Below are positions 1-4,096 of a stretch of DNA of 5,744 nt, piece after piece. Positions within the stretch are counted from its first letter, which is position 1, and every line of letters begins with the position of its first letter. This stretch comes from Acidobacteriota bacterium (lineage in GTDB: Bacteria; Acidobacteriota; Terriglobia; Bryobacterales; Bryobacteraceae): positions 1 to 5,744 of the forward strand of contig JAJYKC010000208.1 of NCBI GenBank assembly GCA_021788955.1, in the 5' to 3' direction. Under the pieces are notes generated by a model that was not told where the DNA came from, did not search any database, and was given only the letters and a program-made list of their open reading frames with translations. The translations under genes and the position numbers were made by a program.

Positions 1-1
1 C

Positions 2-877
2 GAACTGGGCTGCGCGGACCCGGCCAACCCGTGTTCTCTGCCGAATGCGTTTTCCTCGGATCCGCCGTTACGGCAGGTGGTAAACGATTCGTGGGAGGTG
101 GGCGTGCGCGGCACGCCGGAAGTTCCCCTCGCGCGGAATCTCAACTGGAACGTCGGCGCGTTCCGGGGCGAGAATCACAACGACATTCTCTTTGTGTCGT
201 CGGTGCTGCTGGGGACCGGATATTTTCAGAACTTTGCCAAAACGCTGCGCGAGGGGTTCGATGCGGATGTGGGCGGGCGCATCGGGAGTGTGACATGGGG
301 GCTCGATTACACGTTTCTGTCGGCCACCTACCAGAGCACGGAGGCGGTGAACGGGCAAGCGAACAACTCGAGCGACAGCGCGCTCGCGGGATACCCCGGG
401 TTGAACGGCAACATCTACGTGCATCCGGGGGACCGGATTCCGCTGATTCCGAAGCACACGGGAAAGGCGTGGCTGGTGTATCAGGCGACGAAGAAACTGG
501 CGTTCGACTTAGATGAGATCGCGATTTCGAGCTCGTACGCGCGCGGCAACGAGAACAATGCGTACCAGCCGGACGGCGTCTACTATCTGGGGCCGGGTGT
601 CTCGCCGGGCTATGCGGTAACGAATTTCCGCGCGCACTACGATTTCACGAAGCGGCTGCAACTCGGCGTTCAGATCGACAACCTTTTCGACCGGCATTAC
701 TACACGGCCGCCCAGTTAGCGAACACCGCGTACACGGCGCAGGGCACCGTCGAGACGATGCCGTTTCCGGCCTATGCCGAAGGTCCCTACGCGGGAAGCG
801 CTCCGGCGCAGAGCGTTACGTTTTTCGCCCCGGGAGCGCCGCGGCGGGCCTGGGTGGATCTAATCCTGAACTTCTGA
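2..877 (+). CDS. TonB-dependent outer-membrane receptor, C-terminal part (5' end outside window)
   Basis: The frame is open from base 2 with no stop before 875-877, so the 291 visible residues are the end of a protein whose signal peptide, plug and first barrel strands lie to the left. The residues alternate polar and aromatic/hydrophobic positions, as in transmembrane beta strands. Typical receptor elements are the DSWEVGVRG segment near residue 30, the late-barrel motif IDNLFDRHYY (about 225-234), and a last strand ending WVDLILNF with a terminal Phe, the usual signal for BAM-assisted insertion. Such receptors import siderophores, cobalamin or glycans across the outer membrane using TonB/ExbBD energy. 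The strand style is closer to FecA/CirA-like metal-chelate receptors than to Oar-like ones, but the substrate cannot be read from this end. The GTG at 77 is internal, not a start. Family confident, substrate unknown. Confidence 0.9.
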   Translation, partial: ELGCADPANPCSLPNAFSSDPPLRQVVNDSWEVGVRGTPEVPLARNLNWNVGAFRGENHNDILFVSSVLLGTGYFQNFAKTLREGFDADVGGRIGSVTWGLDYTFLSATYQSTEAVNGQANNSSDSALAGYPGLNGNIYVHPGDRIPLIPKHTGKAWLVYQATKKLAFDLDEIAISSSYARGNENNAYQPDGVYYLGPGVSPGYAVTNFRAHYDFTKRLQLGVQIDNLFDRHYYTAAQLANTAYTAQGTVETMPFPAYAEGPYAGSAPAQSVTFFAPGAPRRAWVDLILNF

Positions 878-893
878 GGCGGTTGGTTGAATA

Positions 894-1043
894 GTGCGCG
901 AGATCGAATGGCAGGATGTGGTGCGGCCTGTGGATGGTCCCAAAGGCGTTCCGATGGATGCGCTGAGACGCAGGTTTCAAGTGTTCGCGGTCAGTGAGTC
1001 GGGCGGCGCCTCGGCGGGCGGCGGTTCCGCGAGGCTTAGATAA
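894..1043 (+). pseudogene. Relic or small ORF, N-terminal fragment of an unrecognised small protein
   Basis: A 49-codon frame opens with GTG at 894 and ends with TAA at 1041-1043, 16 bases after the receptor stop. The translation begins VREIEWQDVV and continues through GVPMDALRRRFQVFAVSESG, which has the composition of a folded protein. It then passes abruptly into a Gly/Ser/Ala-rich tail (GGASAGGGSARLR). No convincing Shine-Dalgarno precedes the GTG. The tail GGGS and the DNA after it match, in phase, the end of the second relic at 1877-2080. I infer that this is the front of a gene of roughly 100 codons whose middle was deleted, joining residue ~38 directly to the C-terminal tail. I do not recognise the family. 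It could also be an intact small protein or chance coding. Confidence 0.4.
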
Positions 1044-1102
1044 AGAGGCAGTTTGCTCTCCGAGGAGTGGTCATTTGGGTAGTTTGTAAGCCCTACGGAG
1101 CG
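1016..1102 (+). repeat. Diverged direct repeat, left copy
   Basis: This segment aligns without any gap to 2056-2144 at a constant offset of 1040 bases. By hand count 51 of the first 87 positions are identical (about 59%, where about a quarter is expected by chance). The best blocks are GGGCGGYGGTTCCG at the start, TTTGCT near the middle and TTTGTAARCC near the end. The copy covers the last codons of the relic at 894-1043, its stop codon, and about 60 bases downstream. It ends just before the hairpins that precede the UDG-like gene. Confidence 0.6.
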
Positions 1103-1106
1103 TAGG
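1092..1106 (+). promoter_or_regulatory. Perfect 6-bp hairpin upstream of the UDG-like gene
   Basis: CCTACG (1092-1097) and CGTAGG (1101-1106) are perfectly complementary around a GAG loop. There is no T-run after it, so it is not a typical intrinsic terminator. Its right arm shares bases 1103-1106 with the longer inverted repeat that follows, so the two helices cannot form at the same time. Confidence 0.5.
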
Positions 1107-1141
1107 CCAGACTTCTGGAACGGTATGCTACCGTTGGCCTA
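1103..1141 (+). promoter_or_regulatory. Nested inverted repeats reaching the start codon of the UDG-like gene
   Basis: An outer arm TAGGCCA (1103-1109) is the exact complement of TGGCCTA (1135-1141), whose last base is the A of the ATG. Inside it AACGGTA (1119-1125) pairs perfectly with TACCGTT (1129-1135) around a TGC loop. The two stems meet at base 1135 on the right and are separated on the left by nine bases (1110-1118). In RNA this would sequester the beginning of the start codon. No Shine-Dalgarno sequence is visible before 1141. As DNA the inner palindrome could instead be a repressor site. It also contains TATGCT (1124-1129), a weak -10-like hexamer that would give a leaderless or nearly leaderless transcript. 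Confidence 0.5.
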
Positions 1142-1800
1142 TGATCTGCTCTAACTGCGGTGCTCCGACACAGCCGAATGCTGCGTGTCCATGCAGTTCA
1201 GCGGTCTTTAACTTTGTCAACTTTGCGAGCGAGATCTACAGAGAGCGCGCCACCGCTCACTCCACGCCGTACTTGCTACCAGCGCTCTATGGGGGCGAAT
1301 TAGGGCCGGGTGAGGAGTATGAGGTGCTATTCGTCTTGCAAGATCCGTCCGTTAGCTACACAGAGGACCGGTGGAAGCCATGCCAGACGGTGACAGATGC
1401 GATTGATCAACATCGCCGGATCTTTCGCAGTTGGGCTTTTGAACCGGGATCCAACCAAGGGATTCTTTTCGGCAAGTTCAATATGCACCCCGTGCACCGA
1501 AAAAACCGCCGATCTCTCTACCAACGCTTTTACGTTACCGATGTCTGGAAGGACGGCGTGCCCCAGGACTATTGGCGCAGAAAGCTGCGAACCGAACTTC
1601 GGGAAGTGAAGGCCAGTCTCATACTATTCGTGGGCCGTGATCCGTGGAAAGAGGGTAGCAAGATCCTGGACGGTGCGGGTGGCGAGCGAATGATTGACCA
1701 AATCAAGCATCCTGGTGTTCGGCATTACGGCGTGACAGAGGCGGAGTATCGCAACCAAGTCGATGAGCTCTGGCACAGAATCACTGCGAAGGGGTATTAG
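1141..1800 (+). CDS. Zinc-ribbon protein with uracil-DNA-glycosylase-like motifs
   Basis: A 219-residue soluble protein. The first 20 residues carry four cysteines (C3, C6, C16, C18; CxxC...CxC), which suggests a small zinc ribbon. The rest resembles the UDG superfamily fold. A hydrophobic strand leads into LQDPS at 66-70, comparable to the GQDPY-type motif 1. FYVTDVWK follows at 130-137 and LILFVGRDPW at 160-169, similar to the strand before the late 'VxxxG..A' element. KHPGVRHYG at 189-197 could be the HPS-like base-pocket motif. Known members remove damaged bases or bind nucleic acid, and many relatives are uncharacterised; activity here is inference. Base composition is clearly lower in GC (about 55% in a line I counted) than the flanking genes, consistent with acquisition. 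ATG 1141 is the first possible start after the in-frame TAA at 1087. It stands alone on its strand between two relics. Confidence 0.6.
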   Translation: MICSNCGAPTQPNAACPCSSAVFNFVNFASEIYRERATAHSTPYLLPALYGGELGPGEEYEVLFVLQDPSVSYTEDRWKPCQTVTDAIDQHRRIFRSWAFEPGSNQGILFGKFNMHPVHRKNRRSLYQRFYVTDVWKDGVPQDYWRRKLRTELREVKASLILFVGRDPWKEGSKILDGAGGERMIDQIKHPGVRHYGVTEAEYRNQVDELWHRITAKGY

Positions 1801-1876
1801 GCATTTACACCGCAGGTTCGACTTCATGAGTAGGAGTGATGTTTCATCCTCGGCGCTGCGCTTCGATCGTGGATAG

Positions 1877-2080
1877 CCGAAATCCCTCTGCGGAGGGCTT
1901 CGCGGCGACCCGGAGTGGGAGTTGTTGGGCGTGGCGGGTGTGCGGAAGTTGCCCGCTGTCGAGTGGCGGCAGCGGAACCTCGATCAGCTTTCGGCGGAAA
2001 GCCGGGCGAAGCTGGTGGCGAGCCTGGAGGCGGTGCTTGACGGGCGTCGGGCCTTGGGCGGTGGTTCCGGATGGGTTTAA
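1877..2080 (+). pseudogene. Relic, C-terminal part of an unrecognised small protein
   Basis: An open frame follows an in-frame TAG at 1874-1876 and ends with TAA at 2078-2080. It has no good start codon near its beginning, yet the translation is clearly protein-like. From base 1907 it reads DPEWELLGVAGVRKLPAVEW, then RQRNLDQLSAESRAKLVASL and EAVLDGRRALGGGSGWV, which is a likely amphipathic alpha-helical module with an acidic/basic pattern. Codon composition is GC-rich like the neighbouring core genes and unlike the UDG-like gene just upstream. It ends in the same GGGS tail as the relic at 894-1043, and the two fragments together would make a protein of roughly 100 residues. I infer that it lost its N-terminus when the intervening DNA arrived. 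A different-frame ORF over the same bases (1836-2099) has non-protein-like composition and is a shadow. Confidence 0.5.
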
Positions 2081-2144
2081 GAAGACTGTAATTTGCTAAG
2101 TTTAGTGTCGTTTTTTGAAGGATTTGTAAACCATGCAGGGAGCG
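2056..2144 (+). repeat. Diverged direct repeat, right copy
   Basis: This is the partner of 1016-1102. It covers the last eight codons of the relic at 1877-2080 including the GGGS tail, its stop, and about 64 bases after it. It contains the AT-richest stretch here, with TTTGCT and a run of T at 2111-2116. Both copies lie upstream of a plus-strand gene (the UDG-like gene and serA), so the repeat may be either a duplicated gene end or a duplicated upstream region. Confidence 0.6.
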
Positions 2145-2148
2145 GCGC

Positions 2149-2178
2149 TTGGGGCGGGCGCGTCGGGGCCGGTATCAT
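2149..2178 (+). promoter_or_regulatory. Possible promoter of serA
   Basis: TATCAT at 2173-2178 matches the bacterial -10 consensus at five of six positions. TTGGGG at 2149-2154 matches the -35 at three of six, with an 18-base spacer. Transcription would start near 2185 and leave a leader of about 14 bases before the ATG at 2199. The -35 is weak and lies in very GC-rich DNA, so this is a tentative call. Confidence 0.3.
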
Positions 2179-2202
2179 GAAAGTTCCTCCAGGTTTTCAT
2201 GA
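2175..2202 (+). promoter_or_regulatory. 8-bp inverted repeat containing the serA start codon
   Basis: TCATGAAA (2175-2182) and TTTCATGA (2195-2202) are perfect reverse complements separated by 12 bases. The right arm contains the serA ATG (2199-2201) and the left arm overlaps the putative -10. It could be an operator for a dimeric regulator, or a leader hairpin if transcription starts upstream of 2175. The only ribosome-binding hint is AGG at 2191-2193, in the loop. Confidence 0.45.
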
Positions 2203-3437
2203 CCAAGAACTCGCTCGATAAGAGCAAAATCAAGATTCTGCTTTTGGAAGGCATTCATCCGGCCGCGGTGGAGACGTTTCGCGCCGATGGATATACGGAC
2301 ATCGACTATCATCCGAAGTCGCTCGGCGAGGGGCGGCTGCTGGAGGCGGTGGCGCACGCGCATTTCATCGGGATCCGGTCGGCGACGCATCTCACCGCGA
2401 AGGTGTTCGAGCATGCGCCGAAGCTGACGGCCGTGGGGTGTTTCTGCATCGGGACGAACCAGGTGGATCTCGAGGCGGCGCGGGAGCGCGGGGTGCCGGT
2501 GTTCAACGCTCCGTTTTCCAATACCCGCAGCGTGGCGGAACTGGTGCTGGCCGAGACGATTCTGCTGATGCGCGGGATCCCGGAGCGGAACGCGGCGGCG
2601 CATCGCGGCGGTTGGGTGAAGACCGCGGTCGGCTCGCACGAAGTTCGCGGCAAGACGATGGGCATCGTCGGGTACGGGCACATCGGGACGCAGGTGGGCG
2701 TGCTGGCCGAGGCGCTGGGGCTGCAGGTCATTTACTACGACATCGAGACGAAGCTGGCGCTGGGGAATGCGCGGCCGATGCCGTCGCTCGATGCGATGCT
2801 CGAGGCCTCCGATATCGTGACGTTGCATGTGCCCGAGACGCCGCAGACCTTCCGGATGATGGGCGTGGAGCAGTTCGCCAAGATGAAGAAGGGCGCGCGG
2901 TTTCTGAACGCGGCGCGGGGGACGGTGGTGGATATCGACGCGCTGAAGGGAGCGCTCGATTCCGGGCATCTATCCGGGGCGGCGATCGACGTGTTCCCGA
3001 GTGAGCCGAAGGGCGCGGGGGACGAGTTTCAGAGCGTGCTGCGCGGGATGGACAACGTGATACTGACGCCGCATATCGGCGGAAGCACGGAGGAGGCGCA
3101 GCACAACATCGGGCTGGAGGTTTCGGCGAAGCTGCTGAAGTACAGCAACAACGGGTCAACGCTGTTCGCGGTGAATTTTCCCGAAGTGTCGCTGCCGGAG
3201 CATCCCGGCAAGCACCGGCTGCTGCATATTCATCAGAACCGGCCAGGCGTGCTGGGGCAGATCAACGCGATTTTCTCGGAACAGCGGATCAACGTCGCCG
3301 GCCAGTACCTGCAGACAGACGCCAAGATCGGTTATGTCGTGATCGACATAGAGGCCGAGGACGGGAACGTAACGATGGGGCTGAAGCGGCGGCTGGACGA
3401 GGTTCCCGGGACGATCCGGACGCGCGTGTTGTATTAA
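2199..3437 (+). CDS. serA: D-3-phosphoglycerate dehydrogenase, short ACT-domain type
   Basis: Cytoplasmic enzyme that oxidises 3-phosphoglycerate to 3-phosphohydroxypyruvate with NAD+, the first step of phosphorylated serine synthesis. The 412 residues match the E. coli-type enzyme (410 residues) almost end to end, from the IKILLLEG start to the PGTIRTRVLY finish. The substrate/NAD domains include CFCIGTNQVDL (81-91) and NAPFSNTRSVAEL (103-115). The Rossmann glycine motif is GYGHIG (158-163). The catalytic triad is Arg240 (NAARGTVVD), Glu269 (FPSEP) and His292 (LTPHIGGST). An ACT domain (about 338-412) keeps His345, Asn347 and Asn365, which correspond to E. coli serine-binding His344, Asn346 and Asn364, so feedback inhibition by L-serine is expected. 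ATG 2199 gives the N-terminal length of the family. No serB or serC is nearby, so it appears to be a single-gene unit. Confidence 0.97.
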   Translation: MTKNSLDKSKIKILLLEGIHPAAVETFRADGYTDIDYHPKSLGEGRLLEAVAHAHFIGIRSATHLTAKVFEHAPKLTAVGCFCIGTNQVDLEAARERGVPVFNAPFSNTRSVAELVLAETILLMRGIPERNAAAHRGGWVKTAVGSHEVRGKTMGIVGYGHIGTQVGVLAEALGLQVIYYDIETKLALGNARPMPSLDAMLEASDIVTLHVPETPQTFRMMGVEQFAKMKKGARFLNAARGTVVDIDALKGALDSGHLSGAAIDVFPSEPKGAGDEFQSVLRGMDNVILTPHIGGSTEEAQHNIGLEVSAKLLKYSNNGSTLFAVNFPEVSLPEHPGKHRLLHIHQNRPGVLGQINAIFSEQRINVAGQYLQTDAKIGYVVIDIEAEDGNVTMGLKRRLDEVPGTIRTRVLY

Positions 3438-3446
3438 GGGCAGAGT

Positions 3447-3469
3447 GCGCGGCGGTCAGACGCCGTCGC
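3447..3469. terminator. GC-rich hairpin between convergent genes
   Basis: CGGCG (3450-3454) pairs with CGCCG (3461-3465) around the loop GTCAGA. The stem is extended by GCG (3447-3449) and CGC (3467-3469) past a bulged T at 3466. It begins ten bases after the serA stop, and the loop holds the stop codon of the minus-strand gene (3456-3458). Its position suits a two-way terminator, but neither side has a proper T-run. Confidence 0.35.
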
Positions 3470-3967
3470 GCCTGGTTTGGAACTTTCTGGCGTCGGCGAC
3501 GATTTTCTTAATGTCGCGGCGGGGGACGCTCCATTCTCCGCCTGCGCCGTCCCATATCTGGAGGTTCTTCACGTTCCCGTCGGCGAACTGCTCGTTGAGT
3601 TCTGTGAACTCGGTGTGCGCCTCCATTTCCCCAAGCAGTTTCGGCAGGCCATCGGTGGGGATACTGAAGCCTTTCTTGCCGTTGACGGGGCGAAGGGAGT
3701 AGCCGCCGAGCCCCTCCCACCTCATGGGGCGGCGGCCTACGTTGACCGCAGCCACGACGACGTAGAGGTCCGGCCTGACGCTCACCAGCTTTCCTTCGCC
3801 ACCTGGCGCGATTCGCCGCAGCTCGGCCGTAAGCTTGACCTTCGCCCTGTCGCGGAAGTCCCTATAGAGTGTCCATCCAGCCGTGATGCTCGATAGAATC
3901 GCCCCCAGACGGCAAGGAACGACGTTAGATTCCAACTTCCAATCCAGTGCGCAGGGTATTGTGGCAT
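3456..3967 (-). pseudogene. Small membrane-anchored protein of unknown function, reading frame broken by one base
   Basis: The second frame alone (TTG 3935 to stop 3456-3458, 159 codons) starts awkwardly with ESNVVPCRL and then reads GAILSSITAGWTLYRDFRDR. In the other frame, from ATG 3967, the DNA reads WNLTSFLAVWG and then turns to nonsense. The two join perfectly at the run of five G (3902-3906): one extra G would give LTSFLAVWG-GAILSS or, more exactly, VWGAILSSITAGW, a single N-terminal membrane anchor followed by the charged YRDFRDRAKVK. The remaining ~130 residues are soluble and probably beta-rich (LYVVVAAVNVGRRPMRWEGL), ending in a basic tail. Many bacteria and phages encode similar short anchor-plus-beta-domain proteins of unknown role; that comparison is from memory. 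No strong ribosome site is seen before 3967. Possible explanations are a real null mutation, a phase-variable or slippage site, or a sequencing error. It follows the permease on the same strand after 129 bases. Confidence 0.6.
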
Positions 3968-4045
3968 CGTTACCGTTGCCTTCGGACGGGGTGGACGCCT
4001 TTCCAGGTTACCCCGGGGATGCGTCGGGGAATGCGTGACGCGGTT

Positions 4046-4059
4046 CCCCCACAAGGGGG
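4046..4059 (-). terminator. Hairpin downstream of the permease gene
   Basis: CCCCC (4046-4050) and GGGGG (4055-4059) are complementary around ACAA, with further partial pairing outside (GCG at 4040-4042 with CGC at 4062-4064). On the minus strand it lies 38 bases after the permease stop, a likely place for termination before the small gene at 3967. There is no T-run on that strand, so the call is weak. The rest of 3968-4096 holds two near-identical short direct repeats (CGGGGATGCGT at 4014-4024, CGGGGAATGCGT at 4025-4036) and nothing else I can support. Confidence 0.3.
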
Positions 4060-4096
4060 TACGCTATTGGAGATTTTTGGGAGGGCTGCGCGTGAG

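Noticed and set aside
1815..1835. GGTTCGA resembling a tRNA T-loop, which would suggest an integration site
   Set aside because: The flanking five-base arms do not pair, there is no C at position 61, and no acceptor or anticodon stem can be built around it.
1009..1855. CCTCGGCG at both 1009-1016 and 1848-1855 as an 8-bp target-site duplication
   Set aside because: An 8-bp GC-rich match is easy to find by chance, there are no terminal inverted repeats or transposase, and joining across it runs into a stop at 1874.
1884..1897. CCCTC-TGCG-GAGGG hairpin as a terminator of the UDG-like gene
   Set aside because: The stem is only five bp, lacks a T-run and lies within the relic reading frame, more than 80 bases after the stop.
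1836..2099. Plus-strand 87-codon ORF with an ATG start
   Set aside because: The translation is Arg/Trp/Cys/Gly-rich and not protein-like. The frame ending at 2080 over the same bases is the coding one.
2175..2969. Minus-strand 264-codon open frame opposite serA
   Set aside because: It is antisense to an unambiguous serA. Its Arg/His/Pro-rich composition is what high-GC third positions produce on the opposite strand.
3477..3896. Plus-strand 139-codon open frame opposite the small membrane protein
   Set aside because: The minus-strand frame has a recognisable anchor and soluble domain, and this one is its mirror.
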